Under the pieces are notes generated by a model. The model was not told the DNA's origin. It saw only the letters and a list, made by a program, of their open reading frames with translations, and made no database searches. Made by a program: the position numbers and the translations under genes. 34,218 bases of DNA. Origin: Hypsibius dujardini (taxonomy: Eukaryota > Tardigrada > Eutardigrada > Parachela > Hypsibiidae). Below are positions 9,599 through 20,598 of the stretch, in pieces; within the stretch, counting starts at the first letter, position 1; each line of letters begins with the position of its first letter. Location of the stretch: assembly GCA_001579985.1 (NCBI GenBank), contig LRSR01005889.1, positions 1 to 34,218 of the forward strand, given 5' to 3'.

Positions 9599-12500
9599 TT
9601 AAGCGGTAGTGGACGAACGTCTTCGGACACCAGTAGTCGCATTCGCGGAACCGGTGATAGAAACAACATTTTCGGCATCAAAATGCGGAATCGGACTCGT
9701 ACTAGTACTACCGTTCGGGTGCGGTCCCGTTCTCGGTTGGGCATGGTACGTTACAGGTAGCATGGCGGTGGTGGTCAGTGTAGCAGTAACCGCTTGTTTC
9801 TCTACCTCTTCTCGATCGAACTTGATGTGCCAAAGCTTAAATGTCACCTAAAAGTTTTCATAATTAGTACTTTTCCCAACCGTGACTACGACAAACTTAC
9901 TAATAAGTCCAAACAGGCGGCTAACAGCTGGACAGAACCGACTGTGGCGTGCAGTTTCACCCGGAACCCGTCGACGTCATATAACAAACAAGCACCATGA
10001 GTGCCGCAGGCGGATGTCTGCCAGAAACGACAGGTGGAATCGATGATGTAGCCAGCAATGATGGGAGCAGGTAGGAAGCCGAGTGTTCCCATTACGATGG
10101 TTGACACAGCATTCGCCAAACTTTTTAGGTCGAAGTCCACAATCCTAGAGAGAAATGTCATGGGCAGTGTTAGAAAACAATATGCCGATTCCCTGTCTGT
10201 CTGGCTTCCTTGTTTGTTTGTTGTCTATTTATCTGTCTGTCTGTCCGCCAGTCCGCCTGCGTGTCTGTCTCTCTGGCGTGTCTATCGGTCTGTCGGTCTG
10301 GCCTGTCCGGCTGTCTGCCTCCCTGTTTGTTTGCTACAGGCTCCCTTGTCTACTACTGTCTCACCTAAACTTACCTAAACTGAACCATAAGAACTCCAGA
10401 CAGCGGAATACCCATGAACAACTTGGCCAAGCACATCACCACAATGTAAGGTACATAGTTGCAGGTGGTGGGGCACAGATTAGGCACAACGACATCGTCA
10501 GGCGAGACATCTTGGAGACTATCACTTTGCAAGGTAGCATTTCCTGTAGCTCCTGCTAGACAAGTACAGCCTCCATAGATCTTTGTCTGGAGGATACATG
10601 AAACAATTTCAAATCGGAAACTAAAGCAGAGCGTAAGAACTAATATCTTTTCCTTACCTGGTTCTGATATGTAATTGAAGTGCAGCCGGCAAAGCATGGG
10701 GAAACGTAGCTGACTTTGGAGGCAAGATGGCACACGGGAGTCAGCTGGTTCGTATGACAGGCACATTTGTTCTCAACGCCGCAAGTCTGGGACTGAGGAA
10801 TTATTCGACTGATCGTGGTGGTGGCAGGCAGCCCAACTACAATTGGGGCTTCACACCCCATGGCAATGACGCTGAAGTAGCAACAAGCGCAGCCCAACGC
10901 TGCCGCCACCGTCATCATTGAGACGTCTCTCGGCAAGAATTTGAAACGTCTAATCAACAGGCTTCCCAAGTGCAATTCCAAGGAACAGTGAAAAAATGGG
11001 TGGCATGCCTGTAAACCGAATGAGGTATAGGGGACAGTTATATAGAAGTCGATCTAAAAGTTAAACGGTCGAACTTACCGCCAACGAGGCTCGCCAAGGA
11101 AGGTGAAAGATCGTACTGATTTTGAATGAACTTTTGAGAGAAGCCAGAGTAACCTAACAATTAAGTCACATCGGCGGTATGACTAGTATTCTCGGCATCC
11201 TCCACGGGCACTGGCATGAGTATATCTACTATCTACCTACCGGCAAGAGCCATGCCGAGCATTAGTTGACTTGCAAGCTTAATCATGTAGGTGGAGTTGA
11301 GCAGCAACCTCTTCAGATTTTTCGGCAGATCTGTATTTGTAGGAAATACTGTAAATGTCTACGTTACAGAGTTTTCTGACAAGGTACAGCACATAAAACG
11401 CATGAGAACGGTCAAACAGTCCGACAGAAACGCACAGGCAAGTGCATACAGCTAGACAAACAGGGCGTTGACTGTATTTCTTCGATGGACGTTTCAGAAC
11501 TTAGAAGTTTTCTTACCGACGAGCTTCACGGCCGGTTGCTCCGGTTTTCCATGGTGATTATTAGAATTTTTAGATGGCTTTTCTGGCTCGCCAGAGATGG
11601 AGAGTTTCTTGCCACGTGGCAAAACAGCGGGAAAGCACTAGCCAAATAAGAGCAACATGAAATATGGCGATAGCCCTGGAGACAGGCACAGTATCGTAGA
11701 ATACAGCTTTGGCACAAGAACTTACTCCAATAAGGAAGGAAAAGAAGCAGACGCCGAGTCCGCAGACGATAAAGCCCAAATACCATGCGGAGATCCATCT
11801 GGGGTCAGTCGGTGGAAATGTTGGAACTGAAGAACAAACCACAAAAACCGTTACATTGCAGAAGGTTAATCGACGTTAGTGAAATAGTATAATTGTCAAC
11901 TTCTTCTGGAAAACAGCAAAATTAGGCTATACCGGAAAGGTTCAGGTAGATATTGTTGACTAAGGACGCGAGTCCAGCCCCCAGGAGAGGTCCCAGCAGG
12001 CGTCCCACAAACGATAGAGCTATAAAGATTACAGTAGCTTTGAATGAATAAGCTTGGACAGATTGATTGGCATGGAAATGAAACACAATTAATCGGCAAA
12101 TTCCACATTTTCTTCTTACTGAAATATAATGGGGTACTTCCGTATGGCACATTCTATGTGACGAAATTGAATATAAAATATATATACCTTACCCAAAAAG
12201 AAAACATTACTGCTTAAAGGAATAAATAGCCTTGCTTACGTCATCAACGAATGTTAATCCCAAAACAGTTGTCTGCAAAACCAAAACAGGCAAGGCATAA
12301 ATTTACTGATTCAGCACCACACAACACAGGCAGACAAATCCAGTGAAAAGGGACTGCTGACAAGTGACACGTGGCACACCACGGAGGCAAAATTTGCATG
12401 TTGTAGAAAGTCATTCAATCGCCACTCTTCATTCTTACCGTCGCGCCACCGAGACCCATAAGAAAATCGGCGACACCGAATACGATAAGCGGGTTGGTGG

Positions 12501-13628
12501 TCCTTCGGTCTGCCACCTCGATCTCTGCCGCCGTGCAGACAACGGTGCTGCCATCCAGGCTGGAATTCTTGGCGAAATCTGGTGTGCACATTTCCTCATA
12601 TGCGGCTGTGTTATTAGTTCTGATCGCTGATTTGCTGAGTATAGCATTCTGTTGAGATATGTAGGGGAAGAAGTATTGAGGAGAGGCGTAAACGAAAAAG
12701 GCCAAACCCAGCATGAAGTTTCCGGCTGCAATCCGGCGACAAAGTAAATTTATAGTAAATGTCACATAGGAGACGACAAGACCAGGTTAATAAATAAAGG
12801 AATCACATTAAGGCAAACAAGCAGACAGACAGCCGAATAGACAAGCAGACAAATAGATATACAGACAGACACACTGACAGATAGACAGGCAGACAGATGG
12901 ACAGGCAGGCAGGCAGGCAGACAGACATATTGATGAAAAGACAGACCAACATGTAAGGAAGCAGAAGAAAAGACAGATAAACAATCAGTCAGAGAGATCG
13001 AATCGGAACCTGAGCAATGAGAGAGACGAACCTGCCAACCAACGCGGACGATGTCCAGCACCGCCATAATGACCAATGAAAAGTGCTGTACAGAGCATGG
13101 CAATCTGCAACGGCACCGAAAAAAACTTGATGTACCTGGACGAAGCGAGAGAACAGACAACGTAGTAGGTTCAACCTACATTGCTCATGGAACTGACAGT
13201 GGCGAACTGGGTACTGGTGAAGCCAAACCGGCGCTCAATGGACGGCAGGACAGCGCCGGAATAGCCTCCCTGCATGCCTGTAAGGTAAGCAGACAACCAG
13301 CTATCACCTAAAGTAAAACGATTCCCAAACCACTGGTCTGGGCCATGAAGCCAATTCTCACGTACCGGAAAATACGCCCATGCCAACATAACAGAACATG
13401 AACACCTACAGACGCATGATATGTAATTAATTATATCAGGTATAGGGGATAGGGGGTACAGGTATTGCACGTATCCACGTACAGTACGAGTACCTTCATC
13501 GAACTGAACAGCTGGAGGAAGCCCGGCTGCCAGCCAAACATGCCACACCGAGGTTCCTCATCTTCCGGCGGAGCGCCGAAGGGATTGCGGAAGCCTTGCA
13601 TCTTCTTGCCCGACTTCCTGTCGTTCAT
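9599..13628 (-). CDS. Solute carrier organic anion transporter (SLCO/OATP), with an apparent 1-nt frameshift
   Basis: Twelve-span sodium-independent exchanger of large organic anions. Sixteen exons: 13628-13494, 13405-13366, 13277-13180, 13104-13032, 12725-12439, 12272-12240, 12153-12120, 12019-11933, 11826-11726, 11637-11517, 11330-11241, 11153-11079, 11008-10658, 10586-10375, 10144-9901 and 9847-9599, about 742 residues. Family marks: SIERRFGFTSTQ, GHRPRWLAAGN, TVLGLTFVDD, the OATP signature DPRWISAWYLGFIVCG, and the Cys-rich Kazal-like loop (CACHTNQLTPVCH, SPCFAGCTS, CTCLAGATG). Every junction is in phase except inside exon 13. There the spliced frame reads MPPIFSLFLGIALG and stops at a TAG (10952-10950), while the family match resumes one base out as SLLIRRFKF. 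An extra base near 10965 would explain this: sequencing error, or a real mutation making it a pseudogene. Three exons are only 33-40 nt. Confidence 0.9.
10191..10345. repeat. (TCTG)n degenerate array, SLCO intron
   Basis: Irregular TCTG runs confined to the SLCO intron 10145-10374; CAGA in the sense of the transcript. Confidence 0.75.
12811..12990. repeat. (CAGA)n / (CAGG)n degenerate array, SLCO intron
   Basis: Irregular CAGA and CAGG tetranucleotides on the plus strand in the intron 12726-13031, so TCTG in the transcript, the opposite orientation to the array near 10.2 kb in the same gene. Confidence 0.75.
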
Positions 13629-15254
13629 CGTCTCTTGAATCTGCAAAAAGCATGCGTGTGATAGAAAAAAACTGAGATGCGAACGAACTGCATTGGATCT
13701 ACTAATACTCCAAAGGAAAAGTTTACCTTCAACGTATTACTGTAGTACAGTAGTACTTCTGTGCGACTACGACAGATACCGCCGAATCATTTCGGAGGGG
13801 CCGCTGTGGATCACCAGGCTGCACCCATAGGTGAGTGCATTCTCGCCTTCTCCATTCTACAAAACAGCTTAGTCGTCAGACTTCCGTGGCCTATTGAATT
13901 GAAAAATTAATTTTCGAAGAGCAAAACCTGTTCCAACCAGAATGATGCACCCACCTGTCGGACGACTCAGTCAGGGGCATCAAAAATGCCCTTTCCGTGG
14001 CGTGGGCCGCCACCTTCTACGCGCACTGTACTATATCTAAAGGCGGCAAAATAAGAGTCCGTGGAACACGGAAATCTGTCTGTATAGTACATACCGTAAA
14101 TAAACATACGGTGATGGCTAACGAGAATAGTGAGACACTGCGGATCCTTCATCCAGCAACTGGCGGTGGCAATAATAGGTACGCTAGCAGATGACGGATA
14201 GGTTTTTCCGATTAGGCTCTCATGATTAATAGTCCATCCACCTACACCAGCATCTAAAACGGCAAATAACAACAACAACAGGACTTGATGTCCGACCCGA
14301 TAACGGACAACTTATGCGGTTGAGCCAACTCACAAGTCAGTCAAAACAGTCAATACGTGCGGAGTCAATAATATCATCTGCAGCAGGAGTACCAGCACTC
14401 ACGTTGGCAGGATGGCGAGAGAAGATTATCTTTGCTTCAGGTTGATGTATCCATTAAAATATACACTACCACGACCAGAGCACTGTAGTACTCGTGTACA
14501 ATAATAGTGCCCTTCTAAGGCACGCATGCACATCCAAACCGACAATCATGAAAGCTGTTACGGTTTTCGTTGTAGAATCTAACAACCAGCACAGTACAGT
14601 AGGTAGTAGCTACAGGTAGAATGATGCAACTGCAAGCAGCCCATCTAGCTATGGCTGAGCCGGCGACTCTAAAACTGGGAAAACTCCAAGCAGCTACTCT
14701 GCCCGTTACTTTCACATTGGCTTGGCCGCTCTAGTAATGCATGTGAAAGCCCGTCATACTAGACATTTGGAATGAAATTCTAACGGAAGAACACCATCGC
14801 CAGCAGAACAAGGGTTGTTGATCAATTTTGTTATGGTCACTCTCTAGAACCGAACATTACCGTAAGTGCTTGATTGATGCATCGACATTAAACTCCACTC
14901 TTCCATCCGCTCAATTCAACAGCCATGGCTCCATTCAAATGCCAATTTTTAACTGCTTCTACCTGACTTACGCTTAAATTTCGGACACACAGACGTAGAC
15001 GTAATCGGTAGCAAACGACACAATTCAAGATGTCATTCAACCACGAAAAAAAGTATGAGGCTTGACTTGATTGAAGTATTAGCTGACCTAATGCTGTCCA
15101 TTCCAAACCTTAGCTTGATTGATCGATACACCCATTTGGACCGTGTACATGAAACTACCAACTTGAATGCTTTCCTCTCCGACTTCATCTCCAAACCGGG
15201 CAAATAAAAGAATGAAGAAACAGTAAATAATGTAGGTGCCTTGAAAAAAGAGGG
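13629..15254. other. Intergenic: SLCO upstream / PHPT1 downstream
   Basis: About 1.6 kb with no gene I can support. A strong acceptor (TTTTTGCAG) ends 12 nt upstream of the SLCO start codon, so an untranslated exon probably lies here. Palindromic GTAC-rich stretches occur (for example around 13735-13755 and 14480-14500). The short open frames have no family resemblance. Confidence 0.4.
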
Positions 15255-15599
15255 TTAGTAACCTTCATTACTCCAAGTAATGCTCATACCGGGGAAATTC
15301 TTCTTTAAAATGGCCACAGTCACTTCATGATCCGCTTTTCCGAATCCAATCGAATGTCCGTAAACTGAAATAGTCTTTTTCGTTTTCTCAATCCGCCCTC
15401 CGCCCAGACAGTCCAGCTGTATTCCCCCGGAGATGAGTTCCTTCTCCACGCGATCCAAAATGTCCGCATGAAATTCCGCAGACGCAAAGCCTCGCACCAG
15501 ATTCTTGCTTTCCTTCTGCTTGTCCGTCGCTTTGATAAGGATGTACTTGTAGATACCTTGCTCGTCAATCTGGACGTCGGCCACGTTGGCCACCGACAT
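15255..15599 (-). CDS. PHPT1: 14-kDa phosphohistidine phosphatase (PHPT1 / janus family)
   Basis: Small cytosolic phosphatase that removes phosphate from phosphohistidine in proteins. The single visible coding exon encodes 114 residues from ATG 15599, slightly shorter than the 125 residues usual in mammals. Family marks in order: VQIDEQGIYKYILIKA, KNLVRGFASAEFHADI with the catalytic His of the (Y/F)HADI motif, LDCLGGGRIE, ISVYGHSIGFGKADHE and the C-terminal ITWSNEGY. A splice acceptor (CTTCACAG) ends 22 nt before this ATG. The exon could therefore continue an upstream coding exon, since the frame stays open to the splice site, but the family N-terminus fits a start here. No upstream coding exon with the needed phase was found. 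Confidence 0.9.
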   Translation of the reverse strand: MSVANVADVQIDEQGIYKYILIKATDKQKESKNLVRGFASAEFHADILDRVEKELISGGIQLDCLGGGRIEKTKKTISVYGHSIGFGKADHEVTVAILKKNFPGMSITWSNEGY

Positions 15600-16260
15600 C
15601 ACGTGCAGAATGGGAATGAATCTGTGAAGGGAAATTCCAGCAATGTCAGCCGTTGATTGATTGCTTGATTGGAGCGCATGCAATAAACAGGCAACGATTT
15701 CGCTTGATTGTAAGATTAGCAGTTTCTCGGAGCGAGGAAACATACCGATAGGCGAACACGCGCAAGTTCCTGGGTAAGGCACTCGCAATTGGACTTGTCC
15801 TCATAGAAACAGGAATATTACAAACAATGCGAAATGACCCTCGATTCAGAATGTGAACAAAAACAGATGAGCTGACCTAGGTAAGTTTCTTTTGCAACAG
15901 GAAGGATTGCTTGAATGAAGGAGGAAGAAAGAAACGAAACTTGGTTTCTTACAACTCCACAATTCCACAGCGCTTTTTGGATTTCTTGAAGTTGCTGTGA
16001 TTCTACTTCCAATACAAAATTTGCTAAAATGTGCGCCATGTGCGGCTGTGGTCTTCTTTGTCTAGTCTTGTTGTCTCCTTGGCTTAAATGTTACTTCATC
16101 TATACCTGGAATTATCCCATTATGTTCGCTATTCAGTTTGCTATGGCAAGACAGGAACTTAAAATAAAAATGTTGCATCGTTCAGTCAGAAACTTAAATA
16201 TTTGTGTCATTCTCTTCCATTTGAGGTCATTGGAAGCTGCCTCTTTTGGAACGAATTAAC
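15600..16260. other. Divergent intergenic between PHPT1 and the unknown secreted gene
   Basis: About 660 bp between oppositely transcribed genes; must hold both promoters. A minus-strand frame at 16039-15953 ends in a donor-like GTT|GTAAGA, but its phase does not fit the PHPT1 exon, so I do not join it. Confidence 0.4.
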
Positions 16261-17599
16261 ATGTCTAATAAGTTTCTGATTGTTCTGGTCTTGGCGTCCA
16301 CTATTGCTGCCATTGCTGCTGTTACAGTGCCATTATTGGCATACAGCAGAAGTGATGACACCTCCAATTCGGAAAAGGACGGCAGGAGGCTGCATCAGGG
16401 TCTTTGCGTACCGTCTGCCTGCAGCAAAACCGCCTGTCCGCTCATGCAAAATGTCTCCTGCGTCAATGAGCGTTGCGACTGTCAAGCACGTTTCATCAGA
16501 TCTGTTATTGAAAGAAAGATATACCATGACGTCACCGACATCTGCATGGCGTCACACTTCATTCCAAGTAAGGCCTATTAAGTCACCGGTATATGTCTGT
16601 CTGTTCGTATTATCATCTGTCTGTCTTTTCGTCAATCTGTCTGTCTATCTATCTGTCTGTCTATCTATCTGTCTGTCTATCTCTCTGTCTGTCTCTCTGT
16701 CTGTTTGTCTGCATGTCTGTCTGGCTGTGTGTCTGTCTGTCTGGTTGTCTAACTACCTTTGTTTGTCTCTCTTTCTCGGTACATGTCTGTCTGTCTATCT
16801 TTATTTGTGTGTCTGTCCGTCTGCTTGGTTGTTTGACTGCTTTGTTGTTTATGTTTGAGGCTCTCCGCTTAGCAATTCTTCGGTCATTCTTCCAGTATAC
16901 AACTTAATACAATGCCCATCTCCGCAGAATCCGCCTACTCCGCCACCAATTCAACAGTCGACTTGGATGAAGATCTTCCCATTCTGGAGATCTACAAGGA
17001 ATTCAACAAGTTGGTGACGTCTCTCCTGTCGGACATTATCAGCTTCTGGCGGACCGTCAGCATTACCGATCCGACTGAGAGGGACGTTAATCGCCTTCGA
17101 CTGGCCATGCGGACGTTGAGTGCTCTCAATCGGGCTGCTCGGGAGGACGACGCAAGTATGAACCCCGCGCTTTTCCACGAGGGTTCACCTTTACATCTTT
17201 TCCTTTGCTACTACTTTTCAGATGCCAAGCGGCTTGCCCTTCTGAATGTGATTCCGAAGGGACAAAACGACGGCGGATTCATGTCCGCCTTCAGTGCGGA
17301 CCAACTGGACGCAGCCTCGTCCGCATCCGCCGTCATTGTGAGGAACTTCAAGTTCGCGACGGATGTGCTGCGCGATATGACCACAGAGGAAGGAGTCTAC
17401 GGCTATGGAAGCATTAAGAACGGTGAGTTACTACTTTCATAATAAAGAAGAACCATTTTTTCTGAAGGGAAATTATTAGCAGTCTTTATTTGTATCATCA
17501 GGATATGTCGCTCTTTCGAATGGATACACTCGCAAGGTCTTGAGTCGACTCATCAAAACAACAACTACTATCGACAGTGCAAAGACGGCAGTCATCTAA
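16261..17599 (+). CDS. Secreted or membrane-anchored Cys-motif protein of unknown family
   Basis: I do not recognise this protein. Four exons join in phase: 16261-16567, 16928-17155, 17222-17422 and 17502-17599, giving 277 residues. The N-terminus (KFLIVLVLASTIAAIAAVTV) is a signal peptide or signal anchor. A compact cluster of six cysteines follows in about 25 residues, with spacing C-x4-C-x4-C-x7-C-x4-C-x-C, then a seventh in DICMASHF. The remaining two thirds look helical and polar (ILEIYKEFNKLV, RNFKFATDVLRDM), ending Thr-rich. The second exon uses the acceptor CCGCAG at 16927; the better polypyrimidine acceptor at about 16901 would shift the frame. Intron 1 is filled with TCTG repeats. 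Its end is 88 bp from the convergent GLYAT-like gene. Coding is supported only by intact splice phase and composition. Confidence 0.72.
16595..16835. repeat. (TCTG)n degenerate array, intron 1 of the unknown secreted gene
   Basis: The longest TCTG-rich stretch in the window, mixed with TCTA and TTTG, wholly inside the intron 16568-16927 and in TCTG sense orientation. It produces false frames full of Leu-Ser-Val-Cys. Confidence 0.85.
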
Positions 17600-17687
17600 T
17601 TCTAGACATAATGTTAACGTTACTCTTATGTGTGCGAGTTAAAGAAACTCTTCTTTACATACATTTACCAGTTAATTAATTGAATTG

Positions 17688-19244
17688 TTATTGTCCTTGC
17701 TCTGATTGAATTACTGCAGGCGAAGATGTGAGCCAGTCGACCAGGAACGGCAGCTTTGTTCCGCCCATTCGCTCGAAGCAGCGTGCCGACGCGACATTTC
17801 CAGCGAAAACGTATCCATAGACAACTCTCTGCCTAATGACATTCAAAATCTTTTTGGTGATATCGTACAGCACAATTTGGTAGAGACCCTTGCCGCGGTA
17901 GTCCGGGTCGACCAAGCCCAATCCGATGGAACCGTCGGCGGTGTAGAGAATGTGGGCGACCGGTCGGTCTCTGTCGAAAATGGCCGAATTGGGGAATCCG
18001 TTTGATGGCTCCAAGACGTACTCGAGGAACTGCTTTACTCCCGTTTTGAATCCCCACGGCCACTTTGTTCGGACGTACTGCTCGTGCTGGGGACCAAGTT
18101 CACCGAGACGCAGACCAGCCGGCAAAGGTCTGCACAGTAACTCTTTCTCAGACACACGTAAAAGTTGCAAGAATTATAGATTTTATTTACATCGTGGAAA
18201 TTTTGTCAAGTTCCAATATGTAGACGTCGCTGTTGGCGGGTTTGTCGTATTGCAGGACAGGGTTGATGGCCAGACATTTCCGTCGAATTACGTCGTACTC
18301 ATCGGTCTTTTGCATAGCTTTATGAAAAATGAGCAAGAAATTAAAGGCAATTTACCTTGTAGCAATAGGGTTCTTTTGTAACTATGGGATTAAGATTCTT
18401 CTACCGAAAAAATCCACTGGTCTATCCCATCGAACCACGCCCGGCGCGTCCAGAAATCGTTCCAGTGCTTCAGGCGTCTTGGAGAAAACTGAAACGGTAT
18501 AGTCGGTGCACCGACTAACTGAGGCCTGTAGAGTATGACAAGGGTTGTGCTATAGTTGGAACAAGACAGCTATCATGCATCTATTAGGTGTCCGGATATC
18601 TTTGAGTTCGCTTGTCTGTCTGGCTAAATGCCTGCCTGTATGTTTATCAATCTGTCGGTCTGTCTGATTGCCTACTTCCCTGTCTGTTTATCTGTCTATC
18701 GATCTGTATTTGACTGTCTATGTGTCTGTTTGTTTGTCTCTTTGTCGGTCTGTTTAGTTGCCCATTTATCTCCCTATGTTTGTCTGTCTCGCTGTCTGCC
18801 AGATTACTTTCTTCATTTCCTTCACATCTGCCTGTTTATTTATCTGTAAATCGGGTTGTGTCATCTACCGACAATGGGTCAGTCTGTCTGCCTCTTCTTT
18901 TTGTTCTGATGGCCGTGGGGCTCTATCTGCAAAGGGAGCCTGACTTCAATTGCCGTTGAATTTCGTACCGGCGATCCGTCGGGGCGGCAGATGCAAACGC
19001 TCCAGCCGGGAAAATTGTCCACGACGTACTCAATCCCGGGCCACGCGCATCTCTCGCTCAAAGTATTGGAAATCATTTGTTCCATCTACAAAAAATGTTC
19101 ATTATGCTAATGACAGTACATTTTCTGACTGTAATATATCACATGACAGATTAGTAGACCTACCATCATTGATCTTGGCCTGTAAGAAGATAGGTCGGCC
19201 AACACAACCGAGAGCTGAGTCTGATCTAACACGATCACTGACAT
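17688..19244 (-). CDS. Glycine N-acyltransferase-like (GLYAT family) enzyme
   Basis: Acyl-CoA-dependent N-acyltransferase of the GLYAT type, which conjugates acyl groups to amino acids; the true substrate is not visible. Five exons: 19244-19164, 19085-18969, 18525-18405, 18317-18191 and 18129-17688, all in phase. They give 295 residues, matching the family's usual length (about 296). Family marks: YVVDNFPGWSVCICRP, DYTVSVFSKTPEALERFL, PGVVRWDRPVDFF, LPAGLRLGELGPQHEQYV and TKWPWGF. The C-terminal GNAT fold has the acyl-CoA-binding segment VDPDYRGKGLYQIVLYD. The 18525 acceptor (CTACAG) is preferred over a nearer TTTCAG because only it supplies the conserved residues and phase. Its last exon lies 88 bp from the convergent gene; a minus-strand AATAAA at 17490-17485 would make the two transcripts overlap. 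Confidence 0.9.
18611..18900. repeat. (TCTG)n degenerate array, GLYAT-like intron
   Basis: TCTG/TTTG/CCTG tetranucleotides spread over almost the whole intron 18526-18968; CAGA in the transcript. Confidence 0.75.
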
Positions 19245-20598
19245 TTTTCTCCTCCTAATCAACGGTTTCTTTAATAATACCTGTTACCGTAAACACTGTA
19301 ACATTTTTTCGGTGAAACGACGCTTAAATTTACTTGTACTGTTAACTCTCCCGGAAAAGAACCAATTGTAAGGTACGAGAAAGGGTCCACGTACAGCAGC
19401 GAGCGGCCTTATCACCACCGGAAGTCTGACTCGAGGGACTCATCGGTGGCACTGAGAAATTAATGATAAGATACATGTCCTTTCACCAAATATAATTATA
19501 GCGTCTTGCCAATTCTTGGAATAACAACACAAACACTTACAGCACATTAACCATATCAGATATATGTTAACCTACCGGGTGCGGGAAAGCTTTTTACACT
19601 GGCCTTCGCAGGCCCTCGCCTGAACTGTGTGTGTGTTATCGATGAAATATTTTCTGCACTGGAAAACCCACTTTGATGGCTATCCGAATCACTTTCAAAA
19701 TTAAAATTCAGTTGTTAAATCAGAAGTTGTTGCTGAAAACCCAAGGACCAACACTGTTATAGTTTGTCCCATGCACTTCAGATCTCCCTCAAATTTAAAG
19801 CGAATCTAAAAAACCAAAACAGCAAACTATAGATCTATGTCAGTGTACTGTACAAGAAAAAATCAGAAATATTCAATCAATCGTGCACCACTAAATTGAG
19901 CGAGACCATTTTTATAAAAAAAGTAAACATTTTCAAATTCAGAAGTGGTGTACGGGTCTACGCTAATAACTTTCTCAGTTGTTATGCGATTGGGATAATT
20001 TTAATTACATTAAAGAGCCCAATCATTGCACCTCTTTTTTCACTGAAAAATAATGTTTGTTGTTGCATTTTGGGTCTCCAGTTTTGATCTAAAGGTAGAA
20101 ATGCACGATTTAAAAAATTGGCTGAACTTGACCCTGCGACGTTTTCTTTTTTCTCAAAACCAAAGTTGCCATTAAATTGATTTTTTTCTTTTGCATGGGA
20201 TAGCCCCATCAAATTATTACAACATATGTATTGTAACTTTTTGTTGCATACGCTCTGCTTCGAGAAATGCGAACCAGTTTTGATCTGAGTCAACGAACTT
20301 GGCAAAGTCTGCCATTAACCGGGCCACGCTTAATTTCTAGGTGCTGCCACAAACCAAAGCATTGCACCTGTCCTGCTCCTGTCCCAACGTCGAACCGAAC
20401 AAATGTTTCACAGACCTATATATTTCTTTCGAAATAAAGCATACATTTTTTTTTATTAGTTCATGTAGGGTTACATTCAGCAATTTTTGTTTTGCGCAAA
20501 AATGAGTCCCGCACCCGGTAGAGGTCTTACAGCATAAGAGCGTTTGAGATTAAACAGTAAAAGAGAGGTTACAGTAATTCCTGACATATAATAAGCAA
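19245..20598. other. Intergenic, AT-rich
   Basis: About 1.35 kb without a supportable gene. It must include the GLYAT-like promoter and the 3' UTR of the next gene. A 13-mer CCAGTTTTGATCT occurs twice (about 20080 and 20273). Otherwise low-complexity A/T runs. Confidence 0.4.
20452..20457 (-). terminator. Candidate poly(A) signal of the mucin-like protein gene
   Basis: AATAAA on the minus strand about 142 nt downstream of the stop codon at 20599. Confidence 0.4.

Noticed and set aside
15818-16039. Possible first coding exon for PHPT1 with a GTT|GTAAGA donor
   Set aside because: Its phase (0) does not match the one extra base needed by the exon beginning at 15621, and PHPT1 homologs do not need it.
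16280-16907. Long frames rich in Leu-Ser-Val-Cys on several frames
   Set aside because: They are translations of TCTG tetranucleotide arrays in an intron; the same happens at 5.5, 10.2, 12.9, 18.7, 22.0 and 23.5 kb.
18405-18488. Acceptor TTTCAG at 18489 for the third GLYAT-like exon
   Set aside because: It would need a phase-1 donor that the preceding exon lacks; the CTACAG at 18526 restores both phase and the conserved DYTVSVFSKTP.
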